From assembly GCA_004357005.1 (NCBI GenBank), contig SMWH01000008.1, positions 1-8,978 on the forward strand: DNA of 8,978 nt, read 5' to 3'. The translations under genes were made by a program, and so were the position numbers. Below the pieces are notes generated by a model. That model did no database searches. It had not been told where the DNA came from and saw only the letters and a list, made by a program, of their open reading frames with translations. This DNA comes from Gammaproteobacteria bacterium. GTDB lineage: Bacteria > Pseudomonadota > Gammaproteobacteria > SMWH01. This document shows, piece after piece, positions 1 to 5,794 of the stretch. The number at the start of each line of letters is the position of its first letter. The stretch's first letter is position 1.

Positions 1-1101
1 ACGGCTTTCGAGGTGCCGGGGGGCAAGTATTTCTGGGGCTGGTTATTCGATCGGGGCGCCCGGTTCTGGCGGGGCGCGGGGAACTTCGAATCGGCGGTCC
101 TCAGGGATTATCTGGATGACGTGCCCATCGACCTGCCCATCTACGTGGGCGGGATGGCCCGCTCCGGGAGCACCGTCATCACCGAGATGATCAGTCAGCA
201 CCCGGCGGTGACCTGCCATCACTACAGTGATTTTCCGGCCGTCTACATCCCGTTCTGGTGGAACTGGTTGCGGGCCCGGATGCCCCTGCCCGAGGTGGAG
301 CCTGAAGAGCGCGCTCACCGGGATCGCCTCGAGGTCACCCCGGACAGTCCCGAAGCCATCGAAGAAGTCCTTTGGATGCATTACCTGGACGGGCTGCATG
401 ACCGGCGCAGGAGCAATGTGTTGGACGCGTCCGCGTCTCATGCTGATTTCGAGAAGTTTTACCGGGATCACATCCGCAAACTCCTGCTGGTTCGCGAACG
501 CTCCCGCTATGTCACCAAGGGCAACTACAACTCCAGTCGCGTGGCGTATATCCACAAGCTGTTTCCCGACGCGAAGTTCATCATCCCGGTTCGCCACCCC
601 ATCCAGCACATCGCCTCATCCATGAAACAGGATCGTCTGTTCAGCGAGGGGCAGGAAAAAAGCCCGCGCACCCGGGAGTACCTGAGTTGGGTGGGTCATT
701 TCGAGTTCGGCGTAGACAAGGCCGCGATCAATCTCGGCGATGCAGCCCTGGCTGAAGAGATCGAGAGCTTGTGGAATTCCGACAGACCCGCCCGTGGGTG
801 GGGGCTGTACTGGAGTTCTCTTTATGGCTACCTGCTCGACGCCATGGCGGACTCCGAAGCCTTGCGAAAAGCAGCGCTGTTCGTCAAGTACGAAGACCTC
901 TGCGAATCAACGCCGGAGGTTATCGACAACATCATCAGGCACTGTGAACTGGATCCGGAGGCTTTCGGCGAAACACGAAGCTTTTTCATCGATCACCTGA
1001 CAGCGCCCACCTATTACACTTCCGGTTTCAGTGATCGCGAACTGGAGGACATCCGTGAGACTACCCGTGATGTGGCGGCACGACTGGGTTACGAGCTGTA
1101 G
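1..1101 (+). CDS. PAPS-dependent sulfotransferase family protein (5' partial)
   Basis: The frame is open to the left edge of the window, so the true start probably lies upstream; a GTG at 13 is possible but has no ribosome binding site. Numbering from that GTG, residues 45–64 hold a P-loop-like 5'-phosphosulfate-binding segment (VGGMARSGSTVITEMISQHP). Residues 189–207 hold the typical 3'-phosphate-binding strand and helix (FIIPVRHP...SSMKQ), with the Arg and Ser that contact PAPS. Proteins of this fold (Sulfotransfer_3-like) move sulfate from PAPS to a hydroxyl or amine on a sugar, lipid or protein; nothing here identifies the acceptor. No membrane segment is visible in the part present, so a cytoplasmic or membrane-associated enzyme is likely. 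The last 47 bp overlap the start of the Kelch lipoprotein gene, suggesting co-transcription. The family is secure; the substrate is unknown. Confidence 0.85.
   Translation, partial: TAFEVPGGKYFWGWLFDRGARFWRGAGNFESAVLRDYLDDVPIDLPIYVGGMARSGSTVITEMISQHPAVTCHHYSDFPAVYIPFWWNWLRARMPLPEVEPEERAHRDRLEVTPDSPEAIEEVLWMHYLDGLHDRRRSNVLDASASHADFEKFYRDHIRKLLLVRERSRYVTKGNYNSSRVAYIHKLFPDAKFIIPVRHPIQHIASSMKQDRLFSEGQEKSPRTREYLSWVGHFEFGVDKAAINLGDAALAEEIESLWNSDRPARGWGLYWSSLYGYLLDAMADSEALRKAALFVKYEDLCESTPEVIDNIIRHCELDPEAFGETRSFFIDHLTAPTYYTSGFSDRELEDIRETTRDVAARLGYEL
1044..1048 (+). promoter_or_regulatory. Ribosome binding site that sets the Kelch gene start
   Basis: GGAGG lies inside the sulfotransferase gene, 6 nt before a GTG at 1055. 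This near-perfect Shine–Dalgarno favours GTG 1055 over the upstream GTG at 1031 and the ATG at 1070. Starting there also leaves a compact lipoprotein signal peptide. Confidence 0.7.
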
Positions 1102-2146
1102 CCTGACCGGCTTGCTGTTCCTGGCCGGGTGCGCGGATACCGAGGTACCGGGTATGCCGGTGCCGGTGAGCAACAACGCGGTGGCGGTGATCGGGGACGA
1201 TGACGGCGATGGGTTCGAGTTCTACAGTTTCCTGGGTCTGGGGGAGGGCAAGACCTGGCGGGACATCAGCAACCGCGCCTTCCGGTACGACAGCCGGGCA
1301 AAGGCCTGGATGGAAATCGAAGCGGTGCCGGGGTCGCCGCGTCTGGCGGGAACCGCCATCGGCGTGAACGGCGCCGTCTATGTCATGGGCGGCTATACGG
1401 TGGCCGAGGATGGTTCCGAGAAATCCGATCCCGGTGTTTATCGTTTCGATCCCGGGTCCCAAAGCTGGTCTGAGTTATCCGCCATGCCCGTTCCGGTGGA
1501 TGACAGCGTCTCGCTGGCGTACCGGGGCCGCTATATCTATCTGGTCAGTGGCTGGCACGACACGGACAACGTGGACAAGGTCCAGGTCTATGACACGGTC
1601 ACGGATACCTGGCAAGCAGTCACGCCTTACCCGGGAACTCCCGTGTTCGGTCATGCCGGCGGCATGGCAGGCGAACGCATGGTGATCTGCGACGGGGTCA
1701 AGGTGGTTCCCCCCGAAGAGGAGGGCGGCAGGCGTTCCTTCGAGGCCTCTCCCGAGTGCTGGCTGGGCACGGTGTCGGCGAGCGACGTCACCGTGATCGA
1801 ATGGGAACCATTGGAACATCACCCGGGCCCGGCGCTTTACCGCATGGCAGCGGTGGGAACAAAGACCGGGGGACCCAGGGTTCTTTTTGCCGGGGGTTCC
1901 GATAACCCCTACAACTATGACGGCACCGGTTACGACGGTGAGCCGTCAACACCTGTAGCGACGGTATTCAGTTTCGATCTGGAGACACTGGAGTGGCGGC
2001 GACACGAGGATCTGGAAACACCCGTGATGGATCTGCGGGGGCTGCTGGAATCCCGTGACGGGTTTTTCATGCTGGGCGGAATGACCGCCGATCAGACAGT
2101 TACCAACCGCGTCCAGGTTTATACCCTGCACCCAACTTCACAATAG
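1055..2146 (+). CDS. Kelch-repeat beta-propeller lipoprotein
   Basis: The 363-residue product starts at GTG 1055, chosen for the GGAGG 6 nt upstream. Residues 1–25 are a lipoprotein signal peptide: Arg2 and Arg8, a hydrophobic run and the lipobox LAGC, with the modified cysteine at 26. Ala at +2 suggests sorting to the outer membrane. The rest reads as about six Kelch blades, near residues 43–86, 97–140, 150–187, 198–250, 262–314 and 325–356. Each has a small-residue/Gly-Gly turn (MGGY, AGGS, LGGM), then Tyr or Phe and usually a Trp (YRFDPGSQSW, VQVYDTVTDTW, FSFDLETLEW). The fold resembles galactose oxidase and NanM-type propellers, but I see no catalytic signature, so a binding or sugar-related role is only a guess. 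The gene overlaps the sulfotransferase by 47 bp and probably shares its mRNA. It ends against a convergent REP pair. Confidence 0.85.
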   Translation: MRLPVMWRHDWVTSCSLTGLLFLAGCADTEVPGMPVPVSNNAVAVIGDDDGDGFEFYSFLGLGEGKTWRDISNRAFRYDSRAKAWMEIEAVPGSPRLAGTAIGVNGAVYVMGGYTVAEDGSEKSDPGVYRFDPGSQSWSELSAMPVPVDDSVSLAYRGRYIYLVSGWHDTDNVDKVQVYDTVTDTWQAVTPYPGTPVFGHAGGMAGERMVICDGVKVVPPEEEGGRRSFEASPECWLGTVSASDVTVIEWEPLEHHPGPALYRMAAVGTKTGGPRVLFAGGSDNPYNYDGTGYDGEPSTPVATVFSFDLETLEWRRHEDLETPVMDLRGLLESRDGFFMLGGMTADQTVTNRVQVYTLHPTSQ

Positions 2147-2147
2147 C

Positions 2148-2156
2148 TGCAGGAGC
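2148..2156 (+). repeat. Partial REP head
   Basis: TGCAGGAGC repeats the first nine bases of the full REP that begins 16 bp downstream, but lacks the hairpin. It begins 1 bp after the Kelch stop codon. A similar head-only copy precedes the REP at 8345. Confidence 0.5.
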
Positions 2157-2163
2157 CGTTATC

Positions 2164-2188
2164 TGCAGGAGCGGCTTTCCAGCCGCGA
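2164..2188 (+). repeat. REP element, forward copy of an inverted pair
   Basis: A 25-bp unit with head TGCAGGAGCGGCT, loop TTCC and tail AGCCGCGA; GCGGCT (2171–2176) pairs with AGCCGC (2181–2186). The same unit recurs at 5120, 8027 and 8345. The G(T/C)AG head before a GC hairpin is typical of REPs mobilised by RAYT transposases, although no RAYT gene is in the window. It lies between two convergent genes, where the hairpin may end or protect transcripts. Confidence 0.85.
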
Positions 2189-2197
2189 ATCGATATG

Positions 2198-2222
2198 TCG
2201 CGCCGCGAATGGCGCTCCTGCA
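2198..2222 (-). repeat. REP element, inverted copy with a different stem
   Basis: Read on the minus strand, this 25-bp unit has the same head (TGCAGGAGCG) and tail (CGCGA) as the forward copy. Its stem differs: GCGCC pairs with GGCGC around the loop ATTCGC. With the forward copy it forms a BIME-like pair with 10-bp terminal inverted repeats (2164–2173 against 2213–2222) and a 9-bp spacer. It begins 2 bp beyond the PspC-like gene's stop codon. Confidence 0.75.
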
Positions 2223-2224
2223 AT

Positions 2225-2551
2225 TCAGGCGGTGCGGCGGCTGCCCAACCAATCGCTGATTTTTGCCGTCGCGAGTTGCACCAGCTGTTCTATCAGGCGA
2301 ACGAACTGACGGATGCTGTGCAGGGTGCGTTCACGGCACTCGGATAACACCAGGCCCAGCACCAGGTAGGCCAGCAGGGCGATCTTGGTGAAGAAGACCA
2401 GCGCACCGACCGCGGCCACGCGCACGATCCAGGTTTGCCAATCGAATTTTGCCGCTATCGCGGCACACACGCCCCAGATCCACACGGGACGCTGTTCCTC
2501 ACCAAAAATGTCACGCAGTTCGCGGGTGACTTCGTTGTCGTACAAGCTCAT
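2225..2551 (-). CDS. PspC-domain inner membrane protein
   Basis: The 108-residue product starts at the ATG at 2551, which has GGAGA 5 nt upstream (2557–2561). An in-frame TTG at 2569 is a poorer choice. Residues 21–70 match the PspC domain: a GVCAAIAAKFDW segment (27–38), then Val43-Arg44, a long hydrophobic stretch (about 45–70) and an AYLVLGLVL end. The spacing matches E. coli PspC (119 aa), where GVCAGIA is followed by VR and AYIIL. The C-terminal 38 residues look like an amphipathic helix with basic residues. PspC proteins sit in the inner membrane and, in enterobacteria, relay envelope stress to PspA–PspF; whether that holds here is unknown, since no pspA, pspB or pspF is in the window. 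It lies 113 bp downstream of the secreted-protein gene on the same strand and may be co-transcribed with it. Confidence 0.75.
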   Translation of the reverse strand: MSLYDNEVTRELRDIFGEEQRPVWIWGVCAAIAAKFDWQTWIVRVAAVGALVFFTKIALLAYLVLGLVLSECRERTLHSIRQFVRLIEQLVQLATAKISDWLGSRRTA

Positions 2552-2637
2552 CGTGCTCTCCGTTGCCAAGTCGTCAGTTGGCCCGTTCAGTTTCCCCTGT
2601 CAAAGCCCCGGGTCAAATGCCCAGGCCAGTCAGATAG

Positions 2638-2663
2638 CCTTGGCAAATGGCTTTTTGCCAAGG
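2638..2663. repeat. 10-bp perfect inverted repeat after the secreted-protein gene
   Basis: CCTTGGCAAA (2638–2647) and TTTGCCAAGG (2654–2663) are perfect complements around a 6-nt loop. The repeat starts 1 bp past the stop codon of the minus-strand gene. No run of T follows in either direction, so it is not a classical intrinsic terminator. It may be an mRNA-stabilising or processing hairpin between the two minus-strand genes. Confidence 0.6.
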
Positions 2664-2664
2664 G

Positions 2665-3000
2665 TCAATGATCCATAGGTACCATGTCCGGCCACGGAGT
2701 GCGTGGCCCATGAGTACCGGCAGGGTGCGAGCGGCCGGTTTCCTTCGATGAACCCTTCGCCGCGGCGGGATCTTCGTCCACCGGTGTGGTCGCTTTTGCA
2801 GGCACCGGTGTCGGATCCTCCGATGCGTTGACGGTGGTGCTTTCGCCCGTTGCCGGGGCCGCCATCTCGTCGTTGAGCGGGCCATCGCCGATTGCACCGG
2901 CAGCCGGCCTCGGCATCGCCGCGAGCAACAGCAGCACGATCAACCACAGCGGCCACAAGGACTTCAATTTCAGACCCGGCATCGCTTTACCCCTTGCCAT
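2665..3000 (-). CDS. Small secreted, disordered hypothetical protein
   Basis: I do not recognise this 111-residue protein. It starts at the ATG at 3000, preceded by GGAAGGA at 5 nt (3006–3012). An ATG at 2982 with AAGGGG 7 nt upstream is a real alternative and would give a shorter, more usual signal-peptide N-region. Residues 9–36 are a strong signal sequence: two lysines, a Leu-rich core (WPLWLIVLLLLAA) and a likely cleavage site after Ala36 (AGA). The mature part, about 75 residues, is rich in Ala, Pro, Thr, Asp and Glu, has no cysteine and looks disordered, so a periplasmic or exported linker-like protein is expected. The start region lies at the σ54-type promoter and the PspC-like gene follows on the same strand, so an envelope-stress link is possible but inferred. 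The signal peptide and two usable ribosome sites argue that it is real. Confidence 0.65.
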   Translation of the reverse strand: MARGKAMPGLKLKSLWPLWLIVLLLLAAMPRPAAGAIGDGPLNDEMAAPATGESTTVNASEDPTPVPAKATTPVDEDPAAAKGSSKETGRSHPAGTHGPRTPWPDMVPMDH

Positions 3001-3236
3001 TGGCATCCTTCCATAAGAAATCAGCACGATTCATGCCAGTTTCAAGCCCTGGAGCCCGAAACCCGCACTCCCTTGTTTGATGCGGGAAAGGGCCATTTGG
3101 TTTCCCCAAGACCCGGGATTTGGTCCGATGCTTGCGGCCCCGGATGACCAGAATATGGCCTGATTCGCCAGTGGGTACCCCCGGCGTCCCCCGCCGCCCA
3201 TGCGGTACAGTACCAAGCCCCGTCGCCGACAAAACC
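3001..3236. other. Divergent intergenic control region
   Basis: This 236-bp gap separates the minus-strand pair from the fatty-acid-kinase operon. Besides the candidate sigma-54 site it holds two overlapping inverted repeats. CCCGCA (3062–3067) pairs with TGCGGG (3081–3086), and GGGAAA (3084–3089) pairs with TTTCCC (3101–3106). They share bases 3084–3086, so only one can form at a time. They lie about 50–95 bp upstream of the predicted sigma-54 start, where activator sites could sit. A TACAGT at 3206–3211 might be a −10 for the plus-strand operon, but no good −35 is visible. In-frame starts upstream of 3237 (TTG 3120, ATG 3144) have no ribosome site. Confidence 0.4.
3023..3039 (-). promoter_or_regulatory. 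Candidate sigma-54 promoter (−24/−12)
   Basis: On the minus strand the sequence reads CTGGCATG, four bases, then GTGCT. The invariant GG and GC are separated by exactly 10 bases, as sigma-54 RNA polymerase requires. Against TGGCAYG-N4-TTGCW only one T is replaced by G. Transcription would begin near 3012, 12 nt before the ATG at 3000 or 30 nt before the ATG at 2982. The minus-strand secreted-protein and PspC-like genes lie downstream. No activator gene is in view. Confidence 0.45.
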
Positions 3237-5153
3237 GTGAACCAGCCGCCAGACAACAACCGCGCCGATCCGTCCCCCATCCGTTATCTGGACGGGCAGC
3301 GGCTGCGGCGTGCTTTGACCGCCGGGATCCACAAGGTGATCTCCCGGCAGGAACACCTGAACCGTATCAATGTATTCCCGGTGCCCGACGGGGATACGGG
3401 CACCAACCTCGCTTTCACGCTGACGGCGGTGCTCCGGGAAACCGAAGGGCAGGAATCGGCCAATGTGGGCGAGTCCCTGACCGGGATCGCCGATGCCGCG
3501 CTGGACGGCGCGAGGGGGAATTCCGGCGCCATCTTTGCCCAGTTCCTTCAGGGCGTTTCCGATGCCAGCGAGGGCGAAGCGGTGATGGACACGGCGGGAT
3601 TTTGCCAGGCCCTGAAAGAGGGCGCCGAATATGCCGAGGAGGCTATGGCGGAACCACAGGAGGGGACCATCCTGACCGTGATGCGTGATTTTGCCCAGGA
3701 GGTTCGATCCCAGGTTGCCTCCGGCGTGCACGATTTCAAGGAGTTGGTGGAGCGTGGTTTTGAACGCGCCAAACGTTCGCTGGCGAATACGCCAAAACAA
3801 CTGGCGGTTCTCGAAAAGGCAGGTGTCGTTGATGCGGGGGCCCAGGGGTTCGTGGACCTGCTGGAAGGCATCCTCGATTTCATCCGCAGCGGCACCGTCG
3901 TGGAAGTGCGCACCGTTGTCGAACCCGACGATGGCGATCACATTCCCCTGATCGGCATGAACGAAGAGCTACTGCATCGGTTCTGCACGGAGTGTGTCGT
4001 GACCGGCAATGCGGTGGACCGGCGCAAGATGCGCGAAGCGTTGATGAAGCTCGGCGCCAGCAGTCTGGTGATCGCCGGCAGCAAACAGAAAGTCCGCGTC
4101 CATGTGCATGTGGACATGCCGGATGCGGTGTTTCGAACCTGTGAGGAGTTCGGGTCGGTCAGCAGTCACAAGGCGGACGATATGCGCCGCCAGACCGACA
4201 CGGTACATGTTAACCGGGGCGGCGTGGCCGTGGTCACCGATTCCGGCGCCGATATCCCGGGCGAGGACTGGGAGCGGCTGGGTTTGCACATGGTGCCCGT
4301 GCGTCTTCACTTCGGTGAGCGCAGCTATCTGGACAAGGTTTCGCTGACGCCCCGGGAGTTCTATCGGGAACTGGAGCACAACCCGCTGCATCCCAAGACA
4401 TCCCAACCGGCACCCGGCGATTTCCGCCGGCTGTTCCAGTTCCTGGCAAGCCATCACGACGCGGTGATTTCCATCAATGTGTCGGGCGCCCTGAGCGGAA
4501 CCTGTCAGGCTGCCGCCGGTGCGGCGTCCCGGGTGGATCCGGAGCGCGTGCATGTCGTGGATTCACTCAACGCGTCTACCGGGCAAGGTTTGCTGGTGAC
4601 CTACGCCGCCGAAGCGGCCCGGGCAGGGATGGAAGCGGAAGACGTCATCCGCCTCGTGGAGGCCATGCGACCCTGGACCACGACCTACGCTGTCATCCCT
4701 GATCTCTCCTGGGCGGTTCGCGGTGGACGCGTCGCCCGTTCCAAAAAGGTCCTGGCAGACATGTTGTATGTGACGCCGATCCTCACCAATACACCGGAAG
4801 GACTTCTGAAAGCCGGTGGCGGCTTTTTTGGGAAGTCGAACATCACCCGGCGGTTTGCCCATTGGACGATGCGGCGCCTGCAACCGGACAAGCGCTACCG
4901 GCTCGTGGTGGGGCATTGCAACGCCGAAGGCGCCGGGCAGGAACTCAGGGACATGCTGGCGGACAAAGTAAGGAACGCCGATTCTGTGTCGTTGACCGAT
5001 GCGGGCCCAGCGGTGGGCGCGCATGCCGGGCCCGGATCGCTGGTGCTGGGCGTACAGGAGTATGTGGAACCGGCGCAGATGCTCAACGAACTGAATCGCA
5101 CCACGAAGGGCAAAGCCCGTGTAGGAGCGGCTTTCAGCCGCGAAACGGTATGA
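3237..5153 (+). CDS. FakA–FakB-like fusion: DAK2 kinase with C-terminal DegV fatty-acid-binding domain
   Basis: A likely one-chain fatty acid kinase, making acyl-phosphate from fatty acid and ATP. GTG 3237 gives 638 residues; it was chosen because the family-like sequence begins shortly after (IRYLDGQRLRRAL, from residue 15), though no clear ribosome site precedes it. Residues about 20–220 are a DAK2/DhaL nucleotide-binding domain with INVFPVPDGDTGTN (44–57, Mg-binding Asp51 and Asp53) and GARGNSGAIF (91–100). Residues about 235–325 match the FakA middle domain, keeping a CTE cysteine (Cys250) and a VHVHV pair (His289, His291) that correspond to its zinc ligands. Residues about 328–610 are DegV/FakB: VVTDSGADI (332–340), TSQPAPGDF (388–396), SGALSGT (416–422), GGRVARSK (496–503) and AGPG (597–600). 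S. aureus has separate FakA (about 550 aa) and FakB proteins. The last 13 residues are partly encoded by a REP element. The stop overlaps plsY by 4 bp. Domains are secure; the reaction is inferred. Confidence 0.85.
   Translation: MNQPPDNNRADPSPIRYLDGQRLRRALTAGIHKVISRQEHLNRINVFPVPDGDTGTNLAFTLTAVLRETEGQESANVGESLTGIADAALDGARGNSGAIFAQFLQGVSDASEGEAVMDTAGFCQALKEGAEYAEEAMAEPQEGTILTVMRDFAQEVRSQVASGVHDFKELVERGFERAKRSLANTPKQLAVLEKAGVVDAGAQGFVDLLEGILDFIRSGTVVEVRTVVEPDDGDHIPLIGMNEELLHRFCTECVVTGNAVDRRKMREALMKLGASSLVIAGSKQKVRVHVHVDMPDAVFRTCEEFGSVSSHKADDMRRQTDTVHVNRGGVAVVTDSGADIPGEDWERLGLHMVPVRLHFGERSYLDKVSLTPREFYRELEHNPLHPKTSQPAPGDFRRLFQFLASHHDAVISINVSGALSGTCQAAAGAASRVDPERVHVVDSLNASTGQGLLVTYAAEAARAGMEAEDVIRLVEAMRPWTTTYAVIPDLSWAVRGGRVARSKKVLADMLYVTPILTNTPEGLLKAGGGFFGKSNITRRFAHWTMRRLQPDKRYRLVVGHCNAEGAGQELRDMLADKVRNADSVSLTDAGPAVGAHAGPGSLVLGVQEYVEPAQMLNELNRTTKGKARVGAAFSRETV
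5120..5143 (+). repeat. REP element inside the fusion gene's 3' end, next to the plsY start
   Basis: Same head and tail as the other copies, with GCGGCT (5127–5132) pairing with AGCCGC (5136–5141), but the loop is TTC rather than TTCC, making it 24 bp. It is translated as part of the C-terminal RVGAAFSRETV of the fusion protein. It ends 6 bp before the plsY ATG and fills the place where a Shine–Dalgarno would normally lie. Confidence 0.85.
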
Positions 5154-5794
5154 TTGAGATTGCTCTGAAAGTGCTGATCGCCTACCTGCTCGGCTCGGTG
5201 TGCGGCAGTCTCGTGCTGGGCAAGCTCAAGGGCGGGCTGGATGTGCGCGATGTGGGCAGCGGCAACGCCGGCGCCACGAATGCCTTGCGCGCCGGCGGCT
5301 GGATGTTCGCGCTGGGCGTGCTGATCATCGATGTGGGTAAGGGCTGGTTGGCGGCGGCGGTCCTGCCTGGTTTGAATCTGCCCGGCGTGGCATCGTCCAT
5401 GGTTCCCCTTCCAACCATCGCGGTCCTGTGCGGTTTCGCCGCGATCCTGGGCCACTGCTTTCCCGTGTTTCACGGCTTTCGCGGCGGCAAGGGCGTCGGG
5501 ACTTTTGTGGGAGTTCTTCTGGCCCTGTGGCCTGTGGGTCTGCTGATGGTGCTCGGGGTCTGGGTCCTCGTGCTGCTCCTGTTCGGTTATGTCAGCGTTG
5601 CCTCGATGGTGGCGGCGTTGTCGTTCGCGCCCGTCGCCTGGTTTCTTGCGCCCGACCCTGATCGGGCGATCTTCACAGCCTTCGGCGTGGCGGCCGGGGC
5701 GTTTATTGTGTTCATGCATCGAAGTAACCTGCGCAATCTCATGACGGGACAAGAGCACTGCTTTCGGAAGATCCGACTGTTGCCGGGACCTTGA
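5150..5794 (+). CDS. plsY: Acyl-phosphate:glycerol-3-phosphate acyltransferase PlsY
   Basis: PlsY transfers the acyl group from acyl-phosphate to glycerol-3-phosphate, giving lysophosphatidic acid, the first committed step of phospholipid synthesis at the inner membrane. The 214-residue product has the family's usual size and several hydrophobic segments (about 5–25, 52–75, 88–105, 117–160 and 175–190). All three signature motifs are present: GSGNAGATN (36–44), HCFPVFHGFRGGKGVG (102–117) and HRSNLRNLMTGQE (190–202). The ATG at 5150 overlaps the upstream stop in an ATGA, and a REP hairpin ends 6 bp earlier. There is no separate Shine–Dalgarno, so translation probably depends on ribosomes finishing the kinase fusion. 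Placement directly behind a predicted acyl-phosphate-making enzyme fits its substrate need; plsX and tsaD, commoner companions, are not in the window. The last 4 bp overlap birA. Confidence 0.95.
   Translation: MIEIALKVLIAYLLGSVCGSLVLGKLKGGLDVRDVGSGNAGATNALRAGGWMFALGVLIIDVGKGWLAAAVLPGLNLPGVASSMVPLPTIAVLCGFAAILGHCFPVFHGFRGGKGVGTFVGVLLALWPVGLLMVLGVWVLVLLLFGYVSVASMVAALSFAPVAWFLAPDPDRAIFTAFGVAAGAFIVFMHRSNLRNLMTGQEHCFRKIRLLPGP

Noticed and set aside
1535..1560. TGGCACG in the Kelch gene as a second sigma-54 promoter
   Set aside because: It lies inside a coding region and no GC occurs at the required 10-base spacing.
2638..2663. Intrinsic terminator for the secreted-protein gene
   Set aside because: The stem is perfect, but no T run follows on either strand.
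2385..2678. Plus-strand small frames across the PspC-like gene
   Set aside because: They overlap a gene with a PspC domain and ribosome site on the other strand and show no domain or start signal of their own.
3120..3236. N-terminal extension of the kinase fusion from TTG 3120 or ATG 3144
   Set aside because: Neither has a ribosome site, the added residues are Arg/Pro-rich and unlike the family, and homology-like sequence begins shortly after GTG 3237.
3042..3941. Long minus-strand open frame opposite the kinase fusion (299 codons), with similar ones at 5587–6642 and 6575–7552
   Set aside because: They lie opposite well-supported genes with clear motifs, have no recognisable domains, and are typical antisense frames of GC-rich DNA.
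3237..5153. Annotation as a dihydroxyacetone kinase
   Set aside because: Only the DAK2 (DhaL-like) part is shared. There is no DhaK substrate domain, and the middle and DegV domains match fatty acid kinase parts.
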